Source: Liolophura sinensis
Lineage: Eukaryota; Mollusca; Polyplacophora; Chitonida; Chitonidae
Assembly: GCF_032854445.1 (NCBI RefSeq)
Contig: NW_027018313.1
Span: 1 to 43,342 of the forward strand
Length of the DNA stretch: 43,342 nucleotides
Direction: 5' to 3'
In this document: positions 11,544 to 24,739 of the stretch, in pieces
How the letters are laid out: each line of letters starts with the position of its first letter
Numbering within the stretch: the first letter of the stretch is position 1
The notes under the pieces: generated by a model
What the model saw: the letters and a program-made list of their open reading frames with translations, nothing else
The model's database searches: none
What the model was told of the DNA's origin: nothing
Made by a program: the position numbers and the translations under genes

Positions 11544-12085
11544 GACGTCTTCTGGGCTACCAAAGAGCACATAACTTATAGTCAAAAGTTGAATATAGTA
11601 ATGACCAGTCGCGATGGTACATAGTACAGTGTAGCCGTTTTCAATTAACAAAAAGAGCAGGCAAAAATGCAAAAGTGGAAAAACTGTTCCAGTGCTGCTG
11701 GTAAGAGGCTAATCCGACGTATTTTGTGACGAGAAATCGAATGGTGCAAACCGCGTTGCTCTCCGATTTGGCTGTAGCGACAATTGAATGATCATTGATG
11801 TCAACATCACTTGCCTAGAAACGGCTCTTACTCCATGGAAACCAGGGAAATTTGCAATTTTTTAAACAGCTGCCGATGCCTGACCCAATTCCGCATCTTT
11901 TGGCACCTTATTGATGTGGGTCAGTGTTCAATTGTACTTTTTACAGCAGACTGTATCTAGTACTTTGTGTTTTTTATGTACAAATGGTGTGGTTTTTCTA
12001 CACGTAGATAAAGACATTGAGATTGTCTTGGACTTAGAAGTAAGACAATTGCTGGGTGAGTTAAATGGGCTTAGCCAAAAGATTT
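11544..12085 (+). repeat. Satellite monomer 22, class S
   Basis: 542 bp. Lost ccaataca (or accaatac) after ctccga; ends in agccaaaag. Confidence 0.95.
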
Positions 12086-12627
12086 GACGTCTTCTGGGCT
12101 ACCAAAGGGCACATAACTTATAGTCAAAAGTTGAATATAGTAATGACCAGTCGCGATGGTACATAGTACAGTGTAGCCGATTTCAATTAACAAAAAGACC
12201 AGGCAAAAGTGGAAAAAGTGTTCCAGTGCTGCTGGTAAGAGGCTAATCCGACGTATTTTGTGACGAGAAATCGAATGGTGCAAACCGCGTTGCTCTCCGA
12301 CCAATACTTTTGGCTGTAGCGACAACTGAATGATCATTGATGACAAAATCACGTGCCTAACAACAGTTCTTACTCCATGGAAACCAGGGAAATTTGCAAT
12401 TTTTTCAACAGCTGCCGATGCCTGACCCAATTCCGCATCTTTTGGCACCTTATTAATGTGGGTCAGTGTTCAATTGTACTTTTTACAGCAGACTGTATCT
12501 AGTACTTTGTGTTTTTTATGTACAAATGGTGTGGTTTTTCTACACGTAGATAAAGACATTGAGATTGTCTTCGACCTAGAAAAAAGACAATTGCTGGGTG
12601 AGTTAAATGGGCTTAGCCCAAAGATTT
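12086..12627 (+). repeat. Satellite monomer 23, class Q
   Basis: 542 bp. Same 8-bp deletion as unit 10 but with aggcaaaag intact. Confidence 0.95.
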
Positions 12628-13177
12628 GACGTCTTCTGGGCTACCAAAGGGCACATAACTTATAGTCAAAAGTTGAATATAGTAATGACCAGTCGCGATG
12701 GTACATAGTACAGTGTAGCCGATTTCAATTAACAAAAAGACCAGGCAAAAATGCAAAAATGGAAAAACTGTTCCAGTGCTGCTGGAAAGGAACTAATCCG
12801 ACGTATTTTGTGACGAGAAATCGAATGGTGCAAACCGCGTTGCTCTCCGACCAATACATTTGGCTGTAGCGACAATTGAATGATCATTGATGACAACATC
12901 ACTTGCCTAGAAACGGCTCTTACTCCATGGAAACCAGGGAAATTTGCAATTTTTTAAACAGCTGCCGATGCCTGGCCCAATTCCGCATCTTTTGGCACCT
13001 TATTGATGTGGGTCAGTGTTCAATTGTACTTTTTACAGCAGACTGTATCTAGTACTTTGTGTTTTTTATGTACAAATGGTGTGGTTTTTCTACACGTAGA
13101 TAAAGACATTGAGATTGTCTTGGACTTAGAAGTAAGACAATTGCTGGGTGAGTTAAATGGGCTTAGCCCAAAGATTT
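12628..13177 (+). repeat. Satellite monomer 24, class R
   Basis: 550 bp. ctggaaagg with ctgggtgag and no cttctta; private aaaaatgg. Confidence 0.95.
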
Positions 13178-13727
13178 GACGTCTTCTGGGCTACCAAAGG
13201 GCACATAACTTATAGTCAAAAGTTGAATATAGTAATGACCAGTCGCGATGGTACATAGTACAGTGTAGCCGATTTCAATTAACAAAAAGACCAGGCAAAA
13301 ATGCAAAAGTGGAAAAACTGTTCCAGTGCTGCTGGTAAGAGGCTAATCCGACGTATTTTGTGACGAGAAATCGAATGCTGCAAACCGCGTTGCTCTCCGA
13401 CCAATACTTTTGGCTGTAGCGACAATTGAATGATCATTGATGACAACATCACGTGCCTAGAAACGGCTCTTACTCCATGGAAACCAGGGAAATTTGCAAT
13501 TTTTTAAACAGCTGCCGATGCCTGGCCCAATTCCGCATCTTTTGGCACCTTATTGATGTGGGTCAGTGTTCAATTGTACTTTTTACAGCAGACTGTATCT
13601 AGTACTTTGTGTTTTTTATGTACAAATGGTGTGGTTTTTCTACACGTAGATAAAGACATTGAGATTGTCTTGGACTTAGAAGTAAGACAATTGCTGGGTG
13701 AGTTAAATGGGCTTAGCCCAAAGATTT
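13178..13727 (+). repeat. Satellite monomer 25, Z-like
   Basis: 550 bp. cacgtgcctagaaac without attgattg; private tcgaatgctg. Confidence 0.92.
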
Positions 13728-14277
13728 GACGTCTTCTGGGCTACCAAAGAGCACATAACTTATAGTCAAAAGTTGAATATAGTAATGACCAGTCGCGATG
13801 GTACATAGTACAGTGTAGCCGATTTCAATTAACAAAAAGACCAGGCAAAAATGCAAAAGTGGAAAAACTGTTCCAGTGCTGCTGGTAAGAGGCTAATCCG
13901 ACGTATTTTGTGACGAGAAATCGAATGGTGCAAACCGCGTTGCTCTCCGACCAATGCTTTTGGCTGTAGCGACAATTGAATGATCATTGATGACAACATC
14001 ACGTGCCTAACAACGGTTCTTACTCCATGGAAACCAGGGAAATTTGCAATTTATTTAACAGCTGCCGATGCCTGGCCCAATTCCGCATCTTTTGGCACCT
14101 TATTGATGTGGGTCGGTGTTCAATTGTACTTTTTACAGCAGACTGTATCTAGTACTTTGTGTTTTTTATGTACAAATGGTGTGGTTTTTCTACACGTAGA
14201 TAAAGACATTGAGATGGTTTTCGACATAGAAATAAGACAATTGCTGGGTGAGTTAAATGGGCTTAGCCCAAAGATTT
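13728..14277 (+). repeat. Satellite monomer 26, class P
   Basis: 550 bp. Private ttatttaac, gtcggtg and cgacatag. Confidence 0.95.
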
Positions 14278-14829
14278 GACGTCTTCTGGGCTACCAAAGG
14301 GCACATAACTTATAGTCAAAAGTTGAATATAGTAATGACCAGTCGCGATGGTACATAGTACAGTGTAGCCGATTTCAATTAACAAAAAGACCAGGCAAAA
14401 ATGCAAAAGTGGAAAAACTGTTCCAGTGCTGCTGGTAAGAGGCTAATCCGACGTATTTTGTGACGAGAAATCGAATGGTGCAAACCGCGTTGCTCTCCGA
14501 CCAATACATTTGGCTGTAGCGACAATTGAATGATCATTGATGACAACATCACTTGCCTACAAACGGCTCTTACTCTATGGAAACCAGGGAAATTTGCAAT
14601 TTTTTAAACAGCTGCCGATGCCTGGCCCAATTCCGCATCTTTTGGCACCTTATTGATGTGGGTCAGTGTTTTAATTGTACTTTTTACAGCAGACTGTATC
14701 TAGTACTTTGTGTTTTTTATGTACAAATGGTGTGGTTTTTCTACACGTAGATAAAGACATTGAGATTGTCTTGGGACTTAGAAGTAAGACAATTGATGGG
14801 TGAGTTAAATGGGCTTAGCCCAAAGATTT
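14278..14829 (+). repeat. Satellite monomer 27, class A
   Basis: 552 bp. Private cctacaaac, ctctatgg (NcoI lost), gttttaatt and attgatggg. Confidence 0.95.
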
Positions 14830-15379
14830 GACGTCTTCTGGGCTACCAAAGGGCACATAACTTATAGTCAAAAGTTGAATATAGTAATGACCAGTCGCGA
14901 TGGTACATAGTACAGTGTAGCCGATTTCAATTAACAAAAAGAGCAGGCAAAAATGCAAAAGTGGAAAAACTGTTCCAGTGCTGCTGGTAAGGGGCTAATC
15001 CGACGAATTTTTTGACGAGAAATCGAATGGTGCAAACCGCGTTGCTCTCCGACCAATACATTTGGGTGTAGCGACAATTGAATGATCATTGATGACAACA
15101 TCACGTGCCTAACAACGGCTCTTACTGCATGGAAACCAGGGAAATTTGCAATTTTTTAAACAGCTGCCGATGCCGGGCCCAATTCCGCATCTTTTGGCAC
15201 CTTATTGATGTGGGTCAGTGTTCAATTGTACTTTTTACAGCAGACTGTATCTAGTACTTTGTGTTTTTTATGTACAAATGGTGTGGTTTTTCTACACGTA
15301 GATAAAGACATTGAGATTGTCTTGGACTTAGAAGTAAGACAATTGCTGGGTGAGTTAAATGGGCTTAGCCCAAAGATTT
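14830..15379 (+). repeat. Satellite monomer 28, class V
   Basis: 550 bp. ggtaaggggc, cgaattttttg, ctgcatgg (NcoI lost), gccgggccc. Confidence 0.95.
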
Positions 15380-15933
15380 GACGTCTTCTGGGCTACCAAA
15401 GAGCACATAACTTATAGTCAAAAGTTGAATATAGTAATGACCAGTCGCGATGGTAGATAGTACAGTGTAGCCGATTTCAATTAACAAAAAGACCAGGCAA
15501 AAATGCAAAAGTGGAAAAACTGTTCCAGTGCTGCTGGTAAGAGGCTAATCCGACATATTTTTTGACGAGAAATCGAATGGTGCAAACCGCGTTGCTCTCC
15601 TCCGACCAATACTTTTGGCTGTAGCGACAATTGAATGATCATTGATGTCAACATCACTTGCCTAGAAACGGCTCTTACACCATGGAAACCAGGGAAATTT
15701 GCAATTTTTTAAACAGCTGCCGATGCCTGACCCAATTCCGCATCTTTTGGCACCTTATTGATGTGGGTCAGTGTTCAATTGTACTTTTTTACAGCAGACT
15801 GTATCTAGTACTTTGTGTTTTTTATGTACAAATGGTGTGGTTTTTCTACACGTAGATAAAGACATTGAGATTGTCTTGGACTTAGAAGTAAGACAATTGC
15901 TGGGTGAGTTAAATGGGCTTAGCCAAAAGATTT
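15380..15933 (+). repeat. Satellite monomer 29, class S
   Basis: 554 bp. tcc triplet duplicated (ctcctccgacc); first copy with acaccatgg; cgacatatt shared with unit 30. Confidence 0.95.
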
Positions 15934-16483
15934 GACGTCTTCTGGGCTACCAAAGGGCACATAACTTATAGTCAAAAGTTGAATATAGTAATGACCAGTC
16001 GCGATGGTAGATAGTACAGTGTAGCCGATTTCAATTAACAAAAAGACCAGGCAAAAATGCAAAAGTGGAAAAACTGTTCCAGTGCTGCTGGTAAGAGGCT
16101 AATCCGACATATTTTTTGACGAGAAATCGAATGGTGCAAACCGCGTTGCTCTCCGACCAATACTTTTGGCTGTAGCGACAATTGAATGATCATTGATGAC
16201 AACATCACTTGCCTAGAAACGGCTCTTACTCCATGGAAACCAGGGAAATTTGCAACTTTTTAAACAGCTGCCGATGCCTGACCCAATTCCGCATCTTTTG
16301 GCACCTTATTGATGTGGGTCAGTGTTCAATTGTACTTTTTACAGCAGACTGTATCTAGTACTTTGTGTTTTTTATGTACAAATGGTGTGGTTTTTCTACA
16401 CGTAGATAAAGACATTGAGATTGTCTTGGACTTAGAAGTAAGACAATTGCTGGGTGAGTTAAATGGGCTTAGCCCAAAGATTT
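15934..16483 (+). repeat. Satellite monomer 30, class C
   Basis: 550 bp. cgacatatt, gcaacttttt, tgaccc. Confidence 0.93.
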
Positions 16484-17034
16484 GACGTTATCTGGGCTAC
16501 CAAAGGGCACATAACTTATAGTCAAAAGTTGATTATAGTAATGACCAATCGCGATGGTACATAGTACAGTGTAGCCGATTTTAATTACCAAAAAAACCAG
16601 GCAAAAATGCAAAAGTGGAAAAACTGTTCCAGTGCTGCTGGTAAGGAGCTACTCCGACGTATTTTTTTGACGAGAAATCGAATGGTGCAAACCGCGTTGC
16701 TCTCCGACCAATACTTTTGGCTGTAGCGACAATTGAATGATCATTGATGTCAACATCACTTGCCTAGAAACGGCTCTTACACCATGGAAACCAGGGAAAT
16801 TTGCAATTTTTTAAACAGCTGCCGATGCCTGACCCAATTCCGCATCTTTTGGCACCTTATTGATGTGGGTCAGTGTTCAATTGTACTTTTTACAGCAGAC
16901 TGTATCTAGTACTTTGTGTTTTTTATGTACAAATGGTGTGGTTTTTCTACACGTAGATAAAGACATTGAGATTGTCTTGGACTTAGAAGTAAGACAATTG
17001 CTGGGTGAGTTCAATGGGCTTAGCCAAAAGATTT
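16484..17034 (+). repeat. Satellite monomer 31, class S
   Basis: 551 bp. AatII site broken (gacgtta); accaatcg, ctactcc. Confidence 0.95.
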
Positions 17035-17586
17035 GACGTCTTCTGGGCTACCAAAGGGCACATAACTTATAGTCAAAAGTTGAATATAGTAATGACCAGT
17101 CGCGATGGTACATAGTACAGTGTAGCCGATTTCAATTAACAAAAAGAGCAGGCAAAAATGCAAAAGTGGAAAAACTGTTCCAGTGCTGCTGGTAAGGAGC
17201 TAATCCGACGTATTTTTTGACGAGAAATCGAATGGTGCAAACCGCGTTGCTCTCCGACCAATACTTTTGGCTGTAGCGACAATTAAATGATAAATTGATG
17301 ACAACATCACGTGCCTAGAAACGGCTCTTACTTCCATGGAAACCAGGGAAATTTGCAATTTTTTAAACAGCTGCCGATGCCTGGCCCAATTCCGCATCTT
17401 TTGGCACCTTATTGATGTGGGTCAGTGTTCAATTGTACTTTTTACAGCAGACTGTATCTAGTACTTTGTGTTTTTTATGTACAAATGGTGTGGTTTTTCT
17501 ACACGTAGATAAAAACATTGAGATTGTCTTGGACTTAGAAGTAAGACAATTGCTGGGTGAGTTAAATGGGCTTAGCCCAAAGATTT
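17035..17586 (+). repeat. Satellite monomer 32, class W
   Basis: 552 bp. aattaaatg, private gataaattg and cttccatgg, aaaaacattg. Confidence 0.95.
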
Positions 17587-18134
17587 GACGTCTTCTGGGG
17601 TACCAAAGGGCACATAACTTATAGTCAAAAGTTGAATATAGTAATGTCTAGTCGCGATGGTACATAGTACAGTGTAGCCGAATTCAATTAACAAAAAGAC
17701 CAGGCAAAAATGCAAAAGTGGAAAAACTGTTCCAGTGCTGCTGGTAAGATACTAATCCGACGTATTTTGTGACGGAAAGTCGAATGGTGCAAACCGCGTA
17801 GCTCTCCGACCAATACTTTTGGCTGTAGCGACAATTGAATGATCATTGATGACAACATCACGTGCCTAACAACGGTTCTTACTCCATGGAAACCAGGGAA
17901 ATTTGCAATTTTTTAAACAGCTGCCGATGCCTGGCCAAATTCCGCATCTTTTGGCACCTTATTGATGTGGGTCAGTGTTCAATTGTACTTTTTACAGCAG
18001 ACTGTATCTAGTACTTTGTGTTTTTTATGTACAAATGGTGTGGTTTTTCTACACGTAGATAGACATTGAGATTGTCTTCGACCTAGAAATAAGACAATTG
18101 CTGGATGAGTTAAATGGGCTTAGCCCAAAGATTT
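17587..18134 (+). repeat. Satellite monomer 33, class X
   Basis: 548 bp. gtctag, gaattc, gcgtagc, private gaaagtcg; gatagac lacks two bases. Confidence 0.95.
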
Positions 18135-18686
18135 GACGTCTTCTGGGTGCCAAAGGGCACATAACTTATAGTCAAAAGTTGAATATAGTAATGTCTAGTC
18201 GCGATGGTACATAGTACAGTGTAGCCGAATTCAATTAACAAAAAGACCAGGCAAAAATGCAAAAGTGGAAAAACTGTTCCAGTGCTGCTGGTAAGATACT
18301 AATCCGACGTATTTTGTGACGCAAAAAACGAATGGTGCAAACCGCGTTGCTCTCCGACCAATACTTTTGGCTGTAGCGACAATTGAATGGTCATTGATGA
18401 CAACATCACGTGCCTAACAAACGGTTCTTACTCCATGGAAACCAGGGAAATTTGCAATTTTTTTAAACAGCTGCCGATGCCTGGCCCAATTCCGCATCTT
18501 TTGGCACCTTATTGATGTGGGTCAGTGTTCAATTGTACTTTTTACAGCAGACTGTATCTAGTACTTTGTGTTTTTTATGTACAAATGGTGTGCTTTTTCT
18601 ACACGTAGATATAGACATTGAGATTGTCTTCGACCTAGAAATAAGACAATTGCTGGGTGAGTTAAATGGGCTTAGCCCAAAGATTT
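18135..18686 (+). repeat. Satellite monomer 34, class Y
   Basis: 552 bp. Private cgcaaaaaacg; aatggtc and gtgctttttc shared with unit 39. Confidence 0.95.
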
Positions 18687-19232
18687 GACGTCTTCTGGGC
18701 TACCAAAGGGCACATAACTTATAGTCAAAAGTTGAATATAGTAATGACCAGTCGCGATGGTACATAATACAGTGTAGCCGATTTCAATTAACAAAAAGAG
18801 CAGGCAAAAATGCAAAAATGGAAAAACTGTTCCAGTGCTGCTGGTAAGGGGCTAATCCGACGAATTTTTGACGAGAAATCGAATGGTGCAAACCGCGTTG
18901 CTCTCCGACCAATACATTTGGCTGTAGCGACAATTGAATGATCATTGATGACAACATCACGTGCCTAACAACGGCTCTTACTCATGGAAACCAGGGAAAT
19001 TTGCAATTTTTTAAACGGCTGCCGATGCCTGGCCCAATTCCGCATCTTTTGGCACCTTATTGATGTGGGTCAGTGTTCAATTGTACTTTTTACAGCAGAC
19101 TGTATCTAGTACTTTGTGTTTTTTATGTACAAATGGTGTGGTTTTTCTACACGTAGATAAAGACATTGAGATTGTCTTGGACTTAGAAGTAAGACAATTG
19201 CTGGGTGAGTTAAATGGCTTAGCCAAAGATTT
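18687..19232 (+). repeat. Satellite monomer 35, class V
   Basis: 546 bp. ggtaaggggc as in unit 28; short by losses at cgaatttttg, actcatgg and aaatggct. Confidence 0.95.
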
Positions 19233-19783
19233 GACGTCTTCTGGGCTACCAAAGGGCACATAACTTATAGTCAAAAGTTGATTATAGTAATGACCAATCG
19301 CGATGGTACATAGTACAGTGTAGCCGATTTCAATTACCAAAAAAACCAGGCAAAAATGCAAAAGTGGAAAAACTGTTCCAGTGCTGCTGGTAAGGAGCTA
19401 CTCCGACGTATTTTTTGACGAGAAATCGAATGGTGCAAACCGCGTTGCTCTCCGACCAATACTTTTGGCTGTAGCGACAATTGAATGATCATTGATGTCA
19501 ACATCACTTGCCTAGAAACGGCTCTTACACCATGGAAACCAGGGAAATTTGCAATTTTTTAAACAGCTGCCGATGCCTGACCCAATTCCGCATCTTTTGG
19601 CACCTTATTGATGTGGGTCAGTGTTCAATTGTACTTTTTACAGCAGACTGTATCTAGTACTTTGTGTTTTTTTATGTACAAATGGTGTGGTTTTTCTACA
19701 CGTAGATAAAGACATTGAGATTGTCTTGGACTTAGAAGTAAGACAATTGCTGGGTGAGTTTAAATGGGCTTAGCCAAAGATTT
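19233..19783 (+). repeat. Satellite monomer 36, class S
   Basis: 551 bp. Twin of unit 31 with gacgtc intact. Confidence 0.95.
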
Positions 19784-20333
19784 GACGTCTTCTGGGCTAC
19801 CAAAGGGCACATAACTTATAGTCAAAAGTTGAATATAGTAATGACCAGTCGCGATGGTACATAGTACAGTGTAGCCGATTTCAATTAACAAAAAGAGCAG
19901 GCAAAAATGCAAAAGTGGAAAAACTGTTCCAGTGCTGCTGGTAAGGAGCTAATCCGACGTATTTTTTGACGAGAAATCGAATGGTGCAAACCGCGTTGCT
20001 CTCCGACCAATACTTTTGGCTGTAGCGACAATTAAATGATAATTAATGACAACATCACGTGCCTAGAAACGGCTCTTACTCCATGGAAACCAGGGAAATT
20101 TGCAATTTTTTAAACAGCTGCCGATGCCTGGCCCAATTCCGCATCTTTTGGCACCTTATTGATGTGGGTCAGTGTTCAATTGTACTTTTTACAGCAGACT
20201 GTATCTAGTACTTTGTGTTTTTTATGTACAAATGGTGTGGTTTTTCTACACGTAGATAAAAACATTGAGATTGTCTTGGACTTAGAAGTAAGACAATTGC
20301 TGGGTGAGTTAAATGGGCTTAGCCCAAAGATTT
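19784..20333 (+). repeat. Satellite monomer 37, class W
   Basis: 550 bp. Twin of unit 32; gataattaatg. Confidence 0.95.
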
Positions 20334-20885
20334 GACGTCTTCTGGGGTACCAAAGGGCACATAACTTATAGTCAAAAGTTGAATATAGTAATGTCTAGTC
20401 GCGATGGTACATAGTACAGTGTAGCCGAATTCAATTAACAAAAAGACCAGGCAAAAATGCAAAAGTGGAAAAAACTGTTCCAGTGCTGCTGGTAAGATAC
20501 TAATCCGACGTATTTTGTAACGGAAAATCGAATGGTGCAAACCGCGTAGCTCTCCGACCAATACTTTTGGCTGTAGCGACAATTGAATGATCATTGATGA
20601 CAACATCACGTGCCTAACAACGGTTCTTACTCCATGGAAACCAGGGGAAATTTGCAATTTTTTAAACAGCTGCCGATGCCTGGCCAAATTCCGCATCTTT
20701 GGCACCTTATTGATGTGGGTCAGTGTTCAATTGTACTTTTTACAGCAGACTGTATCTAGTACTTTGTGTTTTTTTATGTACAAATGGTGTGGTTTTTCTA
20801 CACGTAGATATAGACATTGAGATTGTCTTCGACCTAGAAATAAGACAATTGCTGGATGAGTTAAATGGGCTTAGCCCAAAGATTT
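20334..20885 (+). repeat. Satellite monomer 38, class X
   Basis: 552 bp. Twin of unit 33; private gtaacgg and caggggaaa. Confidence 0.95.
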
Positions 20886-21436
20886 GACGTCTTCTGGGGT
20901 GCCAAAGGGCACATAACTTATAGTCAAAAGTTGAATATAGTAATGTCTAGTCGCGATGGTACATAGTACAGTGTAGCCGAATTCAATTAACAAAAAGACC
21001 AGGCAAAAATGCAAAAGTGGAAAAACTGTTCCAGTGCTGCTGGTAAGATACTAATCCGACGTATTTTGTGACGGAAAATCGAATGGTGCAAACCGCGTTG
21101 CTCTCCGACCAATACTTTTGGCTGTAGCGACAATTGAATGGTCATTGATGACAACATCACGTGCCTAACAACGGTTCTTACTCCATGGAAACCAGGGAAA
21201 TTTGCAATTTTTTTAAACAGCTGCCGATGCCTGGCCCAATTCCGCATCTTTTGGCACCTTATTGATGTGGGTCAGTGTTCAATTGTACTTTTTACAGCAG
21301 ACTGTATCTAGTACTTTGTGTTTTTTATGTACAAATGGTGTGCTTTTTCTACACGTAGATATAGACATTGAGATTGTCTTCGACCTAGAAATAAGACAAT
21401 TGCTGGGTGAGTTAAATGGGCTTAGCCCAAAGATTT
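20886..21436 (+). repeat. Satellite monomer 39, class Y
   Basis: 551 bp. Twin of unit 34, with ggaaaatcg in place of gcaaaaaacg. Confidence 0.95.
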
Positions 21437-21985
21437 GACGTCTTCTGGGGTACCAAAGGGCACATAACTTATAGTCAAAAGTTGAATATAGTAATGACCA
21501 GTCGCGATGGTACATAGTACAGTGTAGCCGATTTCAATTAACAAAAAGACCAGGCAAAATTGCAAAAGTGGAAAAACTGTTCAGTGCTGCTGGTAAGAGG
21601 CTAATCCGACGTATTTTGTGACGAGAAATCGAATGGTGCAAACCGCGTTGCTCTCCGACCAATACATTTGGCTGTAGCGACAATTGAATGATCATTGATG
21701 ACAACATCACTTGCCTAGAAACGGCTCTTACTCCATGGAAACCAGGGAAATTTGCAATTTTTTAAACAGCTGCCGATGCCTGGCCCAATTCCGCATCTTT
21801 TGGCACCTTATTGATGTGGGTCAGTGTTTAATTGTACTTTTTACAGCAGACTGTATCTAGTACTTTGTGTTTTTTATGTACAAATGGTGTGGTTTTTCTA
21901 CACGTAGATAAAGACATTGAGATTGTCTTGGAATTAGAAGTAAGACAATTGCTGGGTGAGTTAATTGGGCTTAGCCCAAAGATTT
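21437..21985 (+). repeat. Satellite monomer 40, class A
   Basis: 549 bp. Private aaaattgc and gttcagtg; end ggaattag and gttaattggg, shared with units 41 and 56. Confidence 0.94.
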
Positions 21986-22535
21986 GACGTCTTCTGGGGT
22001 ACCAAAGGGCACATAACTTATAGTCAAAAGTTGAATATAGTAATGACCAGTCGCGATGATACATAGTACAGTGTAGCCGATTTCAACTAACAAAAAGAGC
22101 AGGCAAAAATGCAAAAGTGGAAAAACTGTTCCAGTGCTGCTGGTAAGGAGCTAATCCGACGTATTTTGTGACGAGAAATCGAATGGTGCAAACCGCGTTG
22201 CTCTCCGACCAATACTTTTGGCTGTAGCGACAATTGAATGATCATTGATGACAACATCACGTGCCTAACAACGGCTCTTACTCCATGGAAACCAGGGAAA
22301 TTTGCAATTTTTTAAACAGCTGCCGATGCCTGGCCCAATTCCGCATCTTTTGGCACCTTATTGATGTGGGTCAGTGTTCAATTGTACTTTTTACAGCAGA
22401 CTGTATCTAGTACTTTGTGTTTTTTATGTACAAATGGTGTGGTTTTTCTACACGTAGATAAAGACATTGAGATTGTCTTGGAATTAGAAGTAAGACAATT
22501 GCTGGGTGAGTTAATTGGGCTTAGCCCAAAGATTT
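21986..22535 (+). repeat. Satellite monomer 41, class V
   Basis: 550 bp. gatgatac, private tcaactaac; ggaattag end like unit 40. Confidence 0.94.
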
Positions 22536-23085
22536 GACGTCTTCTGGGGTACCAAAGGGCACATAACTTATAGTCAAAAGTTGAATATAGTAATGACCAG
22601 TCGCGATGATACATAGTACAGTGTAGCCGATTTCAATTAACAAAAAGAGCAGGCAAAATGCAAAAGTGGAAAAACTGTTCCAGTGCTGCTGGTAAGGAGC
22701 TAATCCGACGTATTTTTTGACGAGAAATCGAATGGTGCAAACCGCGTTGCTCTCCGACCAATACTTTTGGCTGTAGCGACAATTGAATGATCATTGATGA
22801 CAACATCACGTGCCTAACAACGGCTCTTACTCCATGGAAACCAGGGAAATTTGCAATTTTTTAAACAGCTGCCGATGCCTGGCCCAATTCCGCATCTTTT
22901 GGCACCTTATTGATGTGGGTCAGTGTCCAATTGTACTTTTTACAGCAGACTGTATCCAGTACTTTGTGTTTTTTATGTACAAATGGTGTGGTTTTTTCTA
23001 CACGTAGATAAAGACATTGAGATTGTCTTGGACTTAGAAGTAAGACAATTGCTGGGTGAGTTAAATGGGCTTAGCCCAAAGATTT
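22536..23085 (+). repeat. Satellite monomer 42, class V
   Basis: 550 bp. gatgatac; private gtgtccaatt and gtatccag. Confidence 0.95.
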
Positions 23086-23636
23086 GACGTCTTCTGGGGT
23101 ACCAAAGGGCACATAATTTATAGTCAAAAGTTGAATATAGTAATGACCAGTCGCGATGGTACATAGTACAGTGTAGCCGATTTCAATTAACAAAAAGAGC
23201 AGGCAAAAATGCAAAAGTGGAAAAACTGTTCCAGTGCTGCTGGTAAGGAGCTAATCCGACGAATTTTTTGACGAGAAATCGAATGGTGCAAACCGCGTTG
23301 CTCTCCGACCAATACATTTGGCTGTAGCGACAATTGAATGATCATTGATGACAACATCACGTGCCTAACAACGGCTCTTACTCCATGGAAACCAGGGAAA
23401 TTTGCAATTTTTTAAACAGCTGCCGATGCCTGGCCCAATTCCGCATCTTTTGGCACCTTATTGATGTGGGTCAGTGTTCAATTGTACTTTTTACAGCAGA
23501 CTGTATCTAGTACTTTGTGTTTTTTATGTACAAATGGTGTGGTTTTTTCTACACGTAGATAAAGACATTGAGATTGTCTTGGACTTAGAAGTAAGACAAT
23601 TGCTGGGTGAGTTAAATGGGCTTAGCCCAAAGATTT
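23086..23636 (+). repeat. Satellite monomer 43, class V
   Basis: 551 bp. cgaattttttg as in unit 28; private cataattta. Confidence 0.95.
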
Positions 23637-24186
23637 GACGTCTTCTGGGCTACCAAAGGGCCATAACTTATAGTCAAAAGTTGAATATAGTAATGACCAG
23701 TCGCGATGGGTACATAGTACAGTGTAGCCGATTTAAATTAACAAAAAGACCAGGCAAAAATGCAAAAGTGGAAAAACTGTTCCAGTTCTGCTGGTAAGAG
23801 GCTAATCCGACGTATTTTGTGACGAGAAATCGAATGGTGCAAACCGCGTTGCTCTCCGACCAATACTTTTGGCTGTAGCGACAATTGAATGATCATTGAT
23901 GACAACATCACGTGCCTAGAAACGGCTCTTACTCCATGGAAACCAGGGAAATTTGCAATTTTTTAAACAGCTGCCGATGCCTGGCCCAATTCCGCATCTT
24001 TTGGCACCTTATTGATGTGGGTCAGTGTTCAATTGTACTTTTTACAGCACACTGTATCTAGTACTTTGTGTTTTTTATGTACAAATGGTGTGGTTTTTCT
24101 ACACGTAGATAAAGACATTGAGATTGTCTTGGACTTAGAAGTAAGACAATTGCTGGGTGAGTTAAATGGGCTTAGCCCAAAGATTT
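23637..24186 (+). repeat. Satellite monomer 44, Z-like
   Basis: 550 bp. Private ccagttctg and atttaaatt; cacactg as in unit 3. Confidence 0.92.
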
Positions 24187-24739
24187 GACGTCTTCTGGGG
24201 TACCAAAGAGCACATAACTTATAGTCAAAAGTTTAATATAGTAATGACCAGTCGCGATGGTACATAGTACAGTGTAGCCGATTTCAATTAACAAAAAGAC
24301 CAGGCAAAAATGCAAAAGTGGAAAAACTGTTCCAGTGCTGCTGGTAAGAGGCTAATCCGACGTATTTTTTGACGAGAAATCGAATGGTGCAAACCGCGTT
24401 GCTCTCCGACCAATACTTTTGGCTGTAGCGACAATTGAATGATCATTGATGACAACATCAGGTGCCTAGAAACGGCTCTTACTCCATGGAAACCAGGGAA
24501 ATTTGCAACTTTTTAAACAGCTGCCGATGCCTGACCCAATTCCGCATCTTTTGGCACCTTATTGATGTGGGTCAGTGTTTCAATTGTACTTTTTACAGCA
24601 GACTGTATCTAGTACTTTGTGTTTTTTTATGTACAAATGGTGTGGTTTTTTCTACACGTAGATAAAGACATTGAGATTGTCTTGGACTTAGAAGTAAGAC
24701 AATTGCTGGGTGAGTTAAATGGGCTTAGCCCAAAGATTT
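24187..24739 (+). repeat. Satellite monomer 45, class C
   Basis: 553 bp. Private caggtgcc; gcaacttttt shared with unit 30. Confidence 0.93.

Larger units (their letters stand above)
11544..13177 (+). repeat. S-Q-R module, copy 2
   Basis: Units 22-24 match units 9-11. Both Q units lack the same 8 bases in the gcaaaaat/gcaaaagt duplication. Unit 22 also has a private 8-bp loss after ctccga. Unit 24 lacks the cttctta and gatatag changes of the other R copies, so it looks like an older form of R. Confidence 0.8.
13728..15379 (+). repeat. P-A-V trimer module, copy 3
   Basis: Units 26, 27 and 28 repeat the class order again. The V unit here has ggtaaggggc and cgaattttttg, shared with unit 35, and it lacks the ctggggtacc start of the other two copies. 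The module is recognisable but more diverged. Confidence 0.65.
16484..19232 (+). repeat. S-W-X-Y-V pentamer, copy 1
   Basis: Units 31-35. The S, W, X and Y members match the next four units at an offset of 2,749 bp (five monomers). Shared marks include accaatcg and ctactcc in S, aattaaatg and aaaaacattg in W, ccgcgtagc in X, and gtgctttttc in Y. Confidence 0.9.
19233..21436 (+). repeat. S-W-X-Y tetramer, copy 2 of the pentamer
   Basis: Units 36-39 repeat units 31-34. The fifth position is filled by an A-class unit (40) instead of V, so the register changes here. Confidence 0.9.
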